Of a stretch of 64,000 nucleotides of DNA, positions 1-8,877 are shown in pieces. Made by a program: the position numbers and the translations under genes. The stretch spans positions 806,001 to 870,000 of the forward strand of contig NZ_AUEW01000001.1 of the NCBI RefSeq assembly GCF_000426185.1. The letters run 5' to 3'. How positions within the stretch are numbered: the first letter of the stretch is position 1; each line of letters opens with the position of its first letter. This DNA comes from Cellulomonas sp. URHD0024. Lineage in GTDB: Bacteria; Actinomycetota; Actinomycetes; Actinomycetales; Cellulomonadaceae. The notes under the pieces were generated by a model. The model was not told where the DNA came from. It saw nothing but the letters and a program-made list of their open reading frames with translations, and searched no databases.

Positions 1-4
1 GCGC

Positions 5-2287
5 TCACTCTAGGTCGGCGCCGACCGCATGCTGGCGCCGCTCGTGGGGCTCGCGGGACAGGGCGCTCGGCCACCAGCTCCGCCGATCGAGGTCGTGCAC
101 CAGTGCCGGCACCAGCAGGCTGCGCACCACGAGCGTGTCGAGCAGCACGCCGAACGCGACGATGAAGGCGATCTGCGCGAGGAACAGCAGCGGGATGATG
201 CCGAGCGCCGCGAACGTCGTCGCGAGCACCACACCGGCGGACGTGATGACGCCACCCGTCACCGTGAGAGCCCTGACGACCCCTGCCCGGGTGCCCACGG
301 CGACGGACTCCTCCCGGACTCGCGTCATGAGGAAGATCGAGTAGTCGACGCCGAGCGCCACCAGGAACACGAACGCGTAGAGAGGGACGACCGGGTCGGC
401 GCCCGGGAACCCCAGGATGTGGTTGAACACGAGCGCAGCGACACCGAGCGCGGCGGCGAACGACAGCACGTTGGCGACGAGCAGGAGCGCGGCCGCCGCC
501 ACGGACCGCAGCAGCAGCATGAGGATGAGCCCGATGACCAGCAGGACGACCGGGACGATCACCTTGAGGTCGCCCTCGCTGGCCCTCTGCGTGTCGAGCG
601 TCTCGGCCGCCGCACCACCGACCAGGGCCGTCGGACTCTGCTCGTGCACTGCCGCGCGAAGGTCGTCGACGACCGCGACGGCGGCCTGCGAGTCCGCGGA
701 CGCCTCCGTCGTGACGTCGAGCCGCACGCGCCCCTCCACGACGACAGGCGGCGCATCCGGTGCGCCAGGGCGACCGCCCGTGTACGGCGCGACCGACGAG
801 ACCCCGTCGACGCTCTCGGCCGCCGAGGTCACCGCGTCGACGTCGGCCTCGTCGACGATCACGATCGCGGGCTGCACCCCACCGGCGGGGAAGTGCTCGA
901 CGACCACTGCCTCCCCGGCGACGGCGTCGACGTCGGTGAGGAAGACGTCGACCTGGCTCGTACCGGACGCCTTGAAGGTCGGCAGGAACGCCGCTCCGAC
1001 GCACAGGACCAGCGCGGTGAGGATCCACACGGGCCGGGCGCGGCGGCCCACGAACCGCGCGAGCCGTGCCCACAGCCCGGAACCGTCGGCCGGGTCCTGC
1101 TCGGCCACCGGGTCGACGTTCGCCTGCGCGGCGAGTGACGCCGACGTGGCGGACGGTCGCGGCGCGCGGGGCCAGAACAGGAATCGGGAGCGACGACCGC
1201 CGATCAGCAGCATCGCCGGCAGAAGGGTGAGGGCGGCGAGCATGGCCGAGGCGATACCAATCGCCGCGACGGGCCCGAGCGAGCGGTTGGACCCGAGGTC
1301 CGACAGCAGGAGGCAGAGCACTCCGGCGATCACCGTTCCGGCGCTCGCGACGATCGGCTCCACGCAGGCACGCAGCGCACGGCGCATCGCCTCGGCCGGG
1401 TGCTCGACGCGGCCGAGCTCTTCCCGGTATCGCGCGACGAGCAGCAGGGCGTAGTCCACGGAAGCGCCGACGACGAGGATCGAGAGGATTCCCTGCGACT
1501 GCCCGTTGAGGACGAGGGTGCCGTTCTTGGCGAGGTGGTAGACGACGAGTCCCGCCAGGCAGAGCGCGAACACGGCGCTGAAGATGACGACGAACGGCAG
1601 GAACGGTGAGCGGTAGACGATCACGAGGATGAGCAGCACCGCGCCGAGGGCCACGAGAAGCAGGACGCCGTCGATACCGCCGAACGCAGTCACCAGGTCG
1701 GCGACGAACCCGGCCGGCCCGGTGACCCACGCCTGGAGACCGAGCTCCCCCGCGGAACCGGCGCTCGCTCCGAGCGACTCGTCGAGGGAGGCACGCACCG
1801 CCAGGACGAACGAGTCGGTCACACCCTCGTCGCCGGCCAGCAGGTCGTCGGCCTTGGCGGCGTCGAGCGAGAAGGCGACGAGCAGCGCCTCACCGTCCTG
1901 CGACGGGACGACCGCTGGCTCGCCGACGAGGTAGTCGGACCACGTCCCGTCGTTCCCGACCGGCAGCGCCTCGTCCGGCACCGACGCGGCCCACTCCTGC
2001 ACGGCGCCGAGCTGGTCGGGCGTGATGTCACCGCCGTCCTCGGCGGTCAGGACGACCAGTGCCGGTAGGGTCGCCGTGTCGACGAAGGCCTTGGTCTCTG
2101 CGGCCGCCTGGGTGGACTCGGCCGACGCAGGCAGGAAGGCCGCCGCGTCGTTCGTCTGGACCTGCGAGAGCTTGCCCTGGGCCATGCCGCCCAGGGAGCC
2201 GATGCCGAGCCAGGCGATCAGCGCGACGCCGACGAGGACAGAACGGACGACGGTCGACCGGCGATTACTCAGCATGCTGAGTATCAT
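5..2287 (-). CDS. MMPL/RND-family membrane transporter
   Basis: Proton-driven MMPL exporter of about 760 residues in the cytoplasmic membrane, substrate unknown. It has the expected two-fold layout: a first membrane helix near residues 13-33, a soluble domain, a block of helices, then a second soluble domain and helix block. Both halves carry the family's Asp-Tyr signature in a helix (VDYALLLVARYREE and VDYSIFLMTRVREE). It is divergent from a MarR gene, so drug or lipid export under MarR control is likely. The start is uncertain: ATG at 2287 is used, ATG at 2275 is an alternative, and neither has a Shine-Dalgarno sequence. A reading frame continues upstream to 2428 but runs through the MarR gene and is not believed. 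Confidence 0.9.
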   Translation of the reverse strand: MILSMLSNRRSTVVRSVLVGVALIAWLGIGSLGGMAQGKLSQVQTNDAAAFLPASAESTQAAAETKAFVDTATLPALVVLTAEDGGDITPDQLGAVQEWAASVPDEALPVGNDGTWSDYLVGEPAVVPSQDGEALLVAFSLDAAKADDLLAGDEGVTDSFVLAVRASLDESLGASAGSAGELGLQAWVTGPAGFVADLVTAFGGIDGVLLLVALGAVLLILVIVYRSPFLPFVVIFSAVFALCLAGLVVYHLAKNGTLVLNGQSQGILSILVVGASVDYALLLVARYREELGRVEHPAEAMRRALRACVEPIVASAGTVIAGVLCLLLSDLGSNRSLGPVAAIGIASAMLAALTLLPAMLLIGGRRSRFLFWPRAPRPSATSASLAAQANVDPVAEQDPADGSGLWARLARFVGRRARPVWILTALVLCVGAAFLPTFKASGTSQVDVFLTDVDAVAGEAVVVEHFPAGGVQPAIVIVDEADVDAVTSAAESVDGVSSVAPYTGGRPGAPDAPPVVVEGRVRLDVTTEASADSQAAVAVVDDLRAAVHEQSPTALVGGAAAETLDTQRASEGDLKVIVPVVLLVIGLILMLLLRSVAAAALLLVANVLSFAAALGVAALVFNHILGFPGADPVVPLYAFVFLVALGVDYSIFLMTRVREESVAVGTRAGVVRALTVTGGVITSAGVVLATTFAALGIIPLLFLAQIAFIVAFGVLLDTLVVRSLLVPALVHDLDRRSWWPSALSREPHERRQHAVGADLE
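2266..2283. promoter_or_regulatory. 18-bp perfect palindrome, probable MarR operator
   Basis: TACTCAGCATGCTGAGTA is its own reverse complement. It overlaps TATCAT (2282-2287, rightward) and GATACT (2280-2285, leftward), candidate -10 boxes for the divergent marR and MMPL genes. This fits a dimeric MarR repressor shutting off both directions. Confidence 0.65.
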
Positions 2288-2325
2288 GCGGGTGGGTGCT
2301 CGACAAGGCAAATGGAGGCATGCGG

Positions 2326-2781
2326 ATGGCACAGGAGTGGGACCCCGCTTCCACGGATCCCGCTCAGTGGCCCGCCGGGCGCCTGCTCTCCGCAGCGGCA
2401 CGCCGCGTGGAGCGCGACTGGGACGCACGGCTCGCCGCGTGGGACCTCAACCACGCCAGCCTGCCCGTGCTGGTCCACCTGTCCCGCAGCCCGCTCTCGC
2501 AGCGCGAGCTGGCCGCGGCATGCGCGGTCACGGAACAGACCATGAGCCGTGTCGTGGCGCGCATGGAGCGCACCGGGTACGTGACGCGAACACCCCATGC
2601 CCAGGACCGCCGCCGACTCGTGCTCTCGATCACCGACGAGGGCCGCGCAGCGCTCGCCATGGCGTCGGACCGCGAACCCGCCGAGACGATGGTCACGCGC
2701 GGGCTGACCGACGACGAGGTCACCGAGCTGCGCCGCCTGCTCGCGCTCGTCGCGCGACCCCAGCCCCACCCCTCGGGTTAG
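2326..2781 (+). CDS. MarR family transcriptional regulator
   Basis: Winged-helix DNA-binding regulator of 151 residues, usual for MarR. The central part shows the winged-helix pattern: a helix-turn-helix over SQRELAAACAVTEQTMSRVVARMERTG-like sequence, then the wing (VTRTPHAQDRRRLVLSITDEG). ATG 2326 is preferred over ATG 2320 because GGAGG at 2314-2318 is 7 nt upstream of it. The gene is divergent from the MMPL exporter and is probably its repressor. The effector is not deducible. Its stop codon overlaps the -10 box proposed for lipB. Confidence 0.9.
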   Translation: MAQEWDPASTDPAQWPAGRLLSAAARRVERDWDARLAAWDLNHASLPVLVHLSRSPLSQRELAAACAVTEQTMSRVVARMERTGYVTRTPHAQDRRRLVLSITDEGRAALAMASDREPAETMVTRGLTDDEVTELRRLLALVARPQPHPSG

Positions 2782-2784
2782 CCT
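2779..2784 (+). promoter_or_regulatory. -10 box of lipB (leaderless)
   Basis: TAGCCT, 6 nt before the lipB ATG, overlapping the marR stop codon. No Shine-Dalgarno sequence is present. Confidence 0.5.
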
Positions 2785-2790
2785 GACGGC

Positions 2791-3447
2791 ATGCGGTTCG
2801 ACGAGCTCGACCTCGGCACGCGCCGGCTCCCGTACGAGCCGACGTGGCAGCTCCAGCGCGAGGTGCACGCGGCGGTCGCGGACGGGACGAGCGAGGACGT
2901 GGTCCTGCTCTGCGAGCACGAGGACGTCTACACGGCGGGCAAGCGCACCGCGAAGGCCGACCGGCCTGTCGACGGCACCCCCGTCGTCGACGTCGACCGG
3001 GGCGGCCGCATCACGTGGCACGGCCCCGGACAGCTGGTCGGGTACCCGATCGTCCGGCTGGCGACCCCGATCGACGTCGTGCGCTACGTGCGCGCGCTCG
3101 AAGAGGCACTGATCCGCACGTGTGCGGACCTCGACCTCTCGGCGATCCGCGTCGAGGGGCGCAGCGGCGTCTGGTTCGCAGCGACGAGGACCCGGCGCGA
3201 GCGCAAGGTCGCCGCGATCGGCGTCCGCGTCTCCCGCTCGGTGACCATGCACGGGTTCGCCCTGAACTGCGAACCGGACCTGTCGGTGTACGACCGCATC
3301 GTGCCGTGCGGGATCCCCGACGCCGACGTGACGTCCTTGTCCGTCGAGGCCGGCCGCCGCGTGACGATCGCCGAGGTCACGCCCCTGGTCCGCGAGCACC
3401 TGAGCGCAACTCTCGCGCCCCTGCTCGACCGCGTCCCGGCACTGTGA
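2791..3447 (+). CDS. lipB: Lipoyl(octanoyl) transferase LipB
   Basis: Transfers octanoyl from octanoyl-ACP to the lipoyl domains of 2-oxoacid dehydrogenases and the glycine cleavage H protein, the first step of de novo lipoate attachment in the cytoplasm. The 218-residue length is typical. Visible signatures are [17 protein letters not shown] near residues 70-87, the invariant Lys139 in RKVAAIGV, and the acyl-accepting Cys173 in VPCGIPD. It lies directly upstream of lipA, which uses its product. The start is set by a TANNNT promoter 6 nt upstream, suggesting a leaderless mRNA. Confidence 0.97.
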   Translation: MRFDELDLGTRRLPYEPTWQLQREVHAAVADGTSEDVVLLCEHEDVYTAGKRTAKADRPVDGTPVVDVDRGGRITWHGPGQLVGYPIVRLATPIDVVRYVRALEEALIRTCADLDLSAIRVEGRSGVWFAATRTRRERKVAAIGVRVSRSVTMHGFALNCEPDLSVYDRIVPCGIPDADVTSLSVEAGRRVTIAEVTPLVREHLSATLAPLLDRVPAL

Positions 3448-3486
3448 CGTCGCACTCCCCCGGCCGCCTGCGCGCCGCTCGCGGGT

Positions 3487-3492
3487 TAGTCT
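3487..3492 (+). promoter_or_regulatory. -10 box of lipA (leaderless)
   Basis: TAGTCT, 7 nt before the lipA GTG. It suggests lipA has its own promoter although it follows lipB. Confidence 0.5.
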
Positions 3493-3499
3493 GACGGGC

Positions 3500-4501
3500 G
3501 TGACGATCGCAGCCGATGGCCGACGCATGCTCCGTATCGAGGCACGCAACGCCGCGACCCCCATCGAACGCAAGCCGGAGTGGATCCGGACCCGCGCGAC
3601 GATGGGCCCCGAGTACACCGAGCTCAAGGGCCTGGTGAAGCGCGAGGGCCTGAACACGGTGTGCGAGGAGGCCGGCTGCCCCAACATCTTCGAGTGCTGG
3701 GAAGACCGCGAGGCCACGTTCCTCATCGGCGGCGACCAGTGCACGCGGCGCTGCGACTTCTGCCAGATCGACACCGGCAAGCCCGCGGACTTCGACGCAG
3801 ACGAGCCGCGTCGCGTGGCCGCGTCGGTGCAGGCGATGGGCCTGAAGTACTCGACGGTCACCGGCGTCGCCCGCGACGACCTGCCTGACGGCGGCGCGTG
3901 GCTCTACGCCGAGACCGTCCGCCAGATCCACGCCGTGAACCCCGGCACCGGCGTCGAGCTGCTGATCCCCGACTTCAACGCCACGCCCGAGCTTCTCGAC
4001 GAGGTCTTCTCCTCGCAGCCCGAGGTCCTCGCGCACAACCTCGAGACCGTCCCCCGCATCTTCAAGACGATCCGGCCGGGCTTCCGCTACGACCGGTCCC
4101 TCTCGGTCATCACGCGGGCGCACGAAGCCGGCCTGGTCACCAAGTCCAACCTGATCCTCGGCATGGGTGAGACCACCGAGGAGGTCGTCGAGGCGCTCGC
4201 CCAGCTGCGCGAGGCAGGCTGCGACCTCATCACGATCACGCAGTACCTGCGCCCGTCCGTGCGGCACCACCCCGTGGACCGCTGGGTGCGTCCGGAGGAG
4301 TTCGTCGAGCTGTCGGCGAAGGCCGAGAGCCTCGGGTTCCTCGGTGTGATGTCGGGTCCGCTGGTGCGCTCGTCGTACCGCGCCGGCCGCCTGTGGGGCC
4401 AGGCGATGCGTCGCTACGGCCGACCGATCCCCGAGGCGCTGGCCCACCTCAGCGAGCCGACGACGTCCCGCCAGGAGGCGGCGAGCCTGCTCGCCCGCTG
4501 A
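3500..4501 (+). CDS. lipA: Lipoyl synthase LipA
   Basis: Radical SAM enzyme that inserts two sulfurs into protein-bound octanoyl groups to form lipoyl. It is 333 residues long. Both [4Fe-4S] sites are visible: the auxiliary cluster C55-x4-C60-x5-C66 ([12 protein letters not shown]) and the radical SAM cluster C81-x3-C85-x2-C88 (CTRRCDFC). The C-terminal RSSYRAGRL supplies the conserved serine that ligates the auxiliary cluster. It starts with GTG. It follows lipB and is followed by the DUF4191 gene, a common actinobacterial order. Confidence 0.98.
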   Translation: MTIAADGRRMLRIEARNAATPIERKPEWIRTRATMGPEYTELKGLVKREGLNTVCEEAGCPNIFECWEDREATFLIGGDQCTRRCDFCQIDTGKPADFDADEPRRVAASVQAMGLKYSTVTGVARDDLPDGGAWLYAETVRQIHAVNPGTGVELLIPDFNATPELLDEVFSSQPEVLAHNLETVPRIFKTIRPGFRYDRSLSVITRAHEAGLVTKSNLILGMGETTEEVVEALAQLREAGCDLITITQYLRPSVRHHPVDRWVRPEEFVELSAKAESLGFLGVMSGPLVRSSYRAGRLWGQAMRRYGRPIPEALAHLSEPTTSRQEAASLLAR

Positions 4502-4526
4502 CGTCAGGAGCATGTCGGCTCGTCGG

Positions 4527-4532
4527 TAGACT
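4527..4532 (+). promoter_or_regulatory. -10 box of the DUF4191 gene
   Basis: TAGACT, 8 nt before the ATG at 4541, with no Shine-Dalgarno sequence between. Confidence 0.45.
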
Positions 4533-4540
4533 TTCGACCC

Positions 4541-5248
4541 ATGGCCCGCGAGAAGACCCCGACCGCACCCGTCAAGAAGCAGCGCTGGTACCACCAGCTG
4601 TGGCAGGTCTTCCAGATGACCAGGAAGACCGATCCCGCGATCACGTGGATCCTGCTGGCGATCGTCCTCGTGATCATCGGGATCGGTGTCGGCATCGGCC
4701 TCGCCACCGGTGGCGTGGTCTTCTGGCTCCTGCTGAGCATCCCGTTCGCGGCGCTCGTGGCGATGTTCGTGCTCTCGCGGCGCGTCGAGAAGGCCGCGTT
4801 CGCCCAGATCGAGGGCCAGACGGGTGCCACCCTCTCCGCCCTGCGCAGCATCCGGCGCGGGTGGACGTTCCCCGAGGAGCCGGCAGCGTTCGACCCCAAG
4901 ACCCGTGACCTCGTCTTCCGTGGCGTCGGCCGGCCCGGCGTCGTGCTGGTCGGCGAAGGTCCCGCCCCGCGGATCACCAAGCTTCTCGAGGCCGAGCGCA
5001 AGCGCACCGCGCGGGTCGTCGGCGGCGCACCGATCATCCTGATGCAGATGGGCGACGGCGAGGGCCAGATCCCGCTGCGCAAGCTCCCCCGGGCCGTGCA
5101 GCGCGTGAAGGGCGGCAAGCTGACCAAGGCGGAGATCGCGGAGGTCAACAAGCGTCTGACCTCCCTCGGCGGCGCCAAGCTCGCGATGCCCAAGGGTGTC
5201 GACCCGAACCGTGCGCGCCCCGACCGCAAGGGCATGCGCGGCCGCTGA
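4541..5248 (+). CDS. DUF4191 family membrane protein
   Basis: Function unknown. The 235-residue protein has a basic N-terminus, two adjacent membrane helices at about residues 35-80 (AITWILLAIVLVIIGIGVG, then VVFWLLLSIPFAALVAMFVL), and a long basic cytoplasmic C-terminal domain. The length and this two-helix hairpin fit the actinobacterial DUF4191 family, which is often found next to lipA as here. Its job could be linked to lipoylation or the envelope, but nothing in the sequence decides that. Confidence 0.85.
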   Translation: MAREKTPTAPVKKQRWYHQLWQVFQMTRKTDPAITWILLAIVLVIIGIGVGIGLATGGVVFWLLLSIPFAALVAMFVLSRRVEKAAFAQIEGQTGATLSALRSIRRGWTFPEEPAAFDPKTRDLVFRGVGRPGVVLVGEGPAPRITKLLEAERKRTARVVGGAPIILMQMGDGEGQIPLRKLPRAVQRVKGGKLTKAEIAEVNKRLTSLGGAKLAMPKGVDPNRARPDRKGMRGR

Positions 5249-5260
5249 CCGGCCGCGAAC

Positions 5261-5842
5261 ATGCCCCGCGACCCGTTCTGGAACCACAACACCCACTACC
5301 ACCCGCTCGCGCTGAAGCATGTGCGGGGCTCGGCGTCCGCTCTCGACGTCGGGTGCGGTGAGGGGCTGCTGGTCCGTCGCCTCCGGGCGGCAGGGGTCAC
5401 GTCGGTCACGGGGATCGACCTCGACCCTCACCAGGTGGGACGCGCTGTCGGCGGCCCGGGCATCGACTACCTGGCGGGTGACATCCTGGACGTTCCCGGT
5501 GGTGAGTTCGACCTCGTCACGTGCTTCGCGACGTTGCACCACCTCGACCTCGAGGCCGGACTGATCCGGCTGGCGGCGCTCACCGCGCCCGGCGGGCACC
5601 TCGTGGTCGTCGGGCTCGCGGCGGTGCGCTCCGCGGTCGATGCGGCCGCGAGTCTCGCCGCGGTCCCCGTCGCGCTGGTGGCCGACCGCGTGCGCGGCAC
5701 CTGGGAGCACGGCTCGCCGATGGTCGACCCGGTCGACGGCTACGGCGACGTGCGACGAGCGGCCCGCGCGATCCTGCCGGGGGTCCGCTTCCGTCGCCGG
5801 CTCTACTGGCGCTACAGCCTCGAGTGGCAGCACCCGCTCTGA
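5261..5842 (+). CDS. Class I SAM-dependent methyltransferase
   Basis: Small methyltransferase of 193 residues. The Rossmann fold shows as ALDVGCGEGLLVRRL (motif I, about residues 27-41), GIDLDP (motif II, acidic end of strand 2), and FDLVTCFATLHHLD (motif IV). The substrate cannot be told. The N-terminus PFWNHNTHYHPL is typical of a common actinobacterial subgroup. It starts 12 nt after the DUF4191 stop and is probably co-transcribed with it. It ends 2 nt before the convergent RDD gene, so the two stop regions nearly touch. Confidence 0.88.
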   Translation: MPRDPFWNHNTHYHPLALKHVRGSASALDVGCGEGLLVRRLRAAGVTSVTGIDLDPHQVGRAVGGPGIDYLAGDILDVPGGEFDLVTCFATLHHLDLEAGLIRLAALTAPGGHLVVVGLAAVRSAVDAAASLAAVPVALVADRVRGTWEHGSPMVDPVDGYGDVRRAARAILPGVRFRRRLYWRYSLEWQHPL

Positions 5843-5844
5843 AC

Positions 5845-6354
5845 TCAGCGGCGGACGATCGCCGTCCCGGCCACCCGATCGTGCAGGCCCCTGCCGTCCG
5901 CGTCCCAGACGACCGCCGGGATGACCAGGCACAGCAGCAGGGTGCGGACCAAGGCGCTGAGGAAGCCCGGCGCAGCCGTCTCCCACACAGGATCCGCGGC
6001 CTCGGCCGAATCGGCCGCGAAGACGCGACGCACCCGTAGACCGAACAGCCGGTGGCCCAGCGTGTTGCCGATCGAGCCGACCAGGAGCACGTTCTCGAGC
6101 GCGAAGATGCCGAGCGTCGCCCACTGGTTACCGCGAGTCAGGAAGAACGCGTCGGGCGACACCGAGAAGAACGCGCCCGAGATGGCCAGGCACGCGACCC
6201 AGTCGACCAGGACCGCACCGAGCCTCCGACCCAGCCGAGCGAGCGAACCGGCGCCCTCGGAACTCAGTCCGAGCCGGTGCCCACGACCACCGACGGGGTC
6301 GCGGCCGGAGGGTTCACCTTCGAGCCACGAGCTGAGGTCTTTCCGATCTGCCAC
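5845..6354 (-). CDS. RDD family membrane protein
   Basis: Protein of about 169 residues with an RDD domain. After a hydrophilic N-terminus there are three to four membrane helices, including VDWVACLAISGAFFSV, WATLGIFALENVLLVGS and ALVRTLLLCLVIPAVVWD. The family's conserved Arg/Asp signatures are visible as LGRRLGAVLVDW and DGRGLHDRVAGT. Its role is unknown, and RDD proteins are loosely linked to transport. The start is placed at GTG 6354 because a TANNNT box lies 6 nt upstream. The frame extends to 6504, but that extension is arginine-rich and is not supported. Confidence 0.85.
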   Translation of the reverse strand: MADRKDLSSWLEGEPSGRDPVGGRGHRLGLSSEGAGSLARLGRRLGAVLVDWVACLAISGAFFSVSPDAFFLTRGNQWATLGIFALENVLLVGSIGNTLGHRLFGLRVRRVFAADSAEAADPVWETAAPGFLSALVRTLLLCLVIPAVVWDADGRGLHDRVAGTAIVRR

Positions 6355-6360
6355 CCGAGC

Positions 6361-6366
6361 AGGGTA
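6361..6366 (-). promoter_or_regulatory. -10 box of the RDD gene
   Basis: Reads TACCCT on the minus strand, 6 nt before the GTG start at 6354. Confidence 0.45.
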
Positions 6367-6503
6367 CGGGCCGCTACCACTGCGACGAGCGCGGAGCGAG
6401 ACGGCAATGCGCCGGAAACCTGCCCGGTATGCGCTGTTCGTAGGTTGTGCCCACTCGCTCCGCCGAAGACACCGGAGTGCCGAAGCGTGCCTGAGAGGTA
6501 TCA

Positions 6504-8679
6504 ATGAGCGGAAACGCCGTGCGTCGTGAGGCGATCTGGAACGTCGAGGCCTACGTCCCGCCCGCCGTGAGCTTCAACGGCGCCGAGGCGCCCGGCAAGA
6601 TCTTCGGTGCGAACGTGTTCAGCAAGTCGGTCATGCAGAAGCGCCTGCCGAAGTCGGTCTTCAAGTCCGTCATGGCCACGATCGACCACGGAGCGATGCT
6701 CGACCCCGCCATCGCCGACTCCGTCGCCTCGGCCATGAAGGACTGGGCCCTGGAGAAGGGGGCGACCCACTACGCCCACGTCTTCTACCCGCTGACCGGC
6801 CTGACCGCCGAGAAGCACGACAGCTTCTTCGAGCCGGTCGGCGACGGCACGTCACTTGCCGAGTTCGCCGGCAAGACGCTGGTCCAGGGCGAGCCGGACG
6901 CCTCCAGCTTCCCCAACGGCGGGCTCCGCAACACGTTCGAGGCTCGCGGCTACACCGGCTGGGACGTCACGAGCCCGGCGTACATCCTCGAGAACCCCAA
7001 CGGGAACACGCTGTGCATCCCGACGGTCTTCGTCTCGATGACGGGCGAGGCCCTCGACCACAAGACCCCGCTCCTGCGCTCGCAGCAGGCGATGGGCGAG
7101 CACGCCGCGCGCATCCTGGCGCTCTTCGGGCACGAGAACCAGAAGGTCGTCGCGTTCTGCGGTCCCGAGCAGGAGTACTTCCTCGTCGACCGCCACTTCT
7201 TCCTCGCGCGTCCCGACCTGCTCAACGCGGGCCGGACGCTGTTCGGCACCAAGCCACCGAAGGGCCAGGAGTTCGACGACCACTACTTCGGGGCCATCCC
7301 GGACCGGGTGCTCGGATTCATGATGGACACCGAGCGAGAGCTGTTCAAGCTCGGCATCCCCGCCAAGACCCGCCACAACGAGGTCGCGCCCGGCCAGTTC
7401 GAGATCGCGCCGATGTTCGAGCGCGGCAACCTGGCCGCCGACCACCAGCAGCTGCTCATGACCACGTTCAAGACGGTCGCCAAGAAGCACGGCATGGAGT
7501 GCCTGTTCCACGAGAAGCCGTTCGCCGGCGTCAACGGCTCTGGCAAGCACGTGAACTTCTCGCTGGGGAACAGCGAGCTCGGCTCGTTGCTCGTGCCCGG
7601 CGACACCCCGCACGACAACGCGCAGTTCCTCGTGTTCTGCGCCGCAGTCATCCGTGGGGTCCACACGTACGCCGGCCTGCTGCGCGTGTCCGTCGCGTCG
7701 GCGACCAACGACCACCGCCTCGGCGCGAACGAGGCTCCCCCGGCGATCATCTCGATCTTCCTCGGCGACCAGCTCGCCGACGTGTTCGAGCAGATCGCCA
7801 AGGGCGCCGCCACGTCGTCCAAGGGCAAGGGCGTCATGCACATCGGCGTCGACACGCTGCCGGTGCTCCCGACCGACCCCGGCGACCGCAACCGCACCAG
7901 CCCGTTCGCGTTCACGGGCAACCGGTTCGAGTTCCGGGCGCCCGGCTCGATGCAGACGGTCGCCGGCCCGATGACGACGATCAACACGATCATGGCCGAC
8001 TCGCTCGACTACTGCGCGACCCAGCTCGAGACCGCCGTCGCGGCGGGCACCGACTTCGACACCGCCGTCCAGACCCTGCTGACCGAGATCATCACGGACC
8101 ACGGCAACGTCGTCTTCAACGGCGACGGCTACTCCTCGGAGTGGCCCATCGAGGCGGAGCAGCGCGGGCTCGCCAACCTCAAGACCACGCTCGACGCCCT
8201 GCCGGAGCTCCATCACCGAGTCCGCGATGGAGCTCTTCGAGAAGTACGGCGTCTTCAACCACCGGGAGATGCACAGCCGCTACGAGATCGGGCTGGAGCA
8301 GTACGCCCTGACCATCTCCGTCGAGGCGCGGCTCATGAACGAGATCGGCACGACGGCGATCCTGCCTGCTGCGGTCAAGCAGCAGACCGCCACCGCGCTG
8401 AACATCGGCGCCCTGAAGGCGGCCGGCGTCGAGCCGGACCTCGCGCCGCTCGACGAGATCAGCGTCCCGCTCGCCGCCCTCCGCGCCGGCCTGACGGCTC
8501 TGCGCGCAGCGATCAACGCCGAGGTGGGGCACACGGCTCTCGCGGAGGCCACGCACGCCCGAGAGGCGCTGCTCCCGGCGATGGCCGATGTGCGCGCCGC
8601 CGCGGACGCCCTCGAAGAGGTCGTCGCGGACGAGCTCTGGCCGCTGCCGACCTACCAGGAGATGCTCTTCATCCTCTAG
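6504..8679 (+). pseudogene. glnN: Glutamine synthetase type III, frameshifted
   Basis: Large glutamine synthetase of the GSIII class (ATP + glutamate + ammonia to glutamine). The first ~570 residues read in one frame and contain the catalytic core ([53 protein letters not shown]). Homology then jumps frame: codons up to LPEL (8209) should continue [20 protein letters not shown], which lies one base out of phase. One extra C in GAGCTCCATCACC at about 8210-8211 explains it. Removing that base gives a 724-residue protein, the normal GSIII size. As written the gene would end at 8747 with a foreign tail. It could be a true mutation or a sequencing error. AGAGG upstream is a fair ribosome site. Confidence 0.9.
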
Positions 8680-8779
8680 GACTCCGTTCCGTCGAAGCGC
8701 GCACACTCCGCGGACAGTGGCCTGGCCGCTTGGGGCACCGGGCATAGGGTCAGGCGTTGTTAACACGGAGCGGTGTGTC

Positions 8780-8795
8780 GTAACGCCGTCGAAAC
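8780..8795 (+). promoter_or_regulatory. GlnR-like box upstream of glnA
   Basis: GTAAC-N6-GAAAC matches the actinobacterial GlnR half-site pattern gTnAC-N6-GaAAC. A second, weaker GTTAAC lies at 8759-8764. A possible -10 (TACCCT, 8828-8833) lies about 35 nt downstream, so GlnR would sit near -50. Confidence 0.5.
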
Positions 8796-8877
8796 ATTCA
8801 ATACACGACGGAGAAATGGTCCGCTCGTACCCTCTGTGTGCCCGACCTGATGGGAACCCCCGACCGAGGAGCAGCGG

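Noticed and set aside
2288..2428. N-terminal extension of the MMPL reading frame across the MarR gene
   Set aside because: The extra residues are Arg/Pro-rich antisense of the MarR gene, and the promoter and operator lie between 2266 and 2287.
6355..6503. GlnR site before the type III glutamine synthetase
   Set aside because: GAAAC occurs, but the paired GTnAC is poorly matched at the required spacing.
8227..8679. A separate small gene downstream of glnN
   Set aside because: Its sequence is the C-terminal end of GSIII and joins the upstream part after removal of one base.
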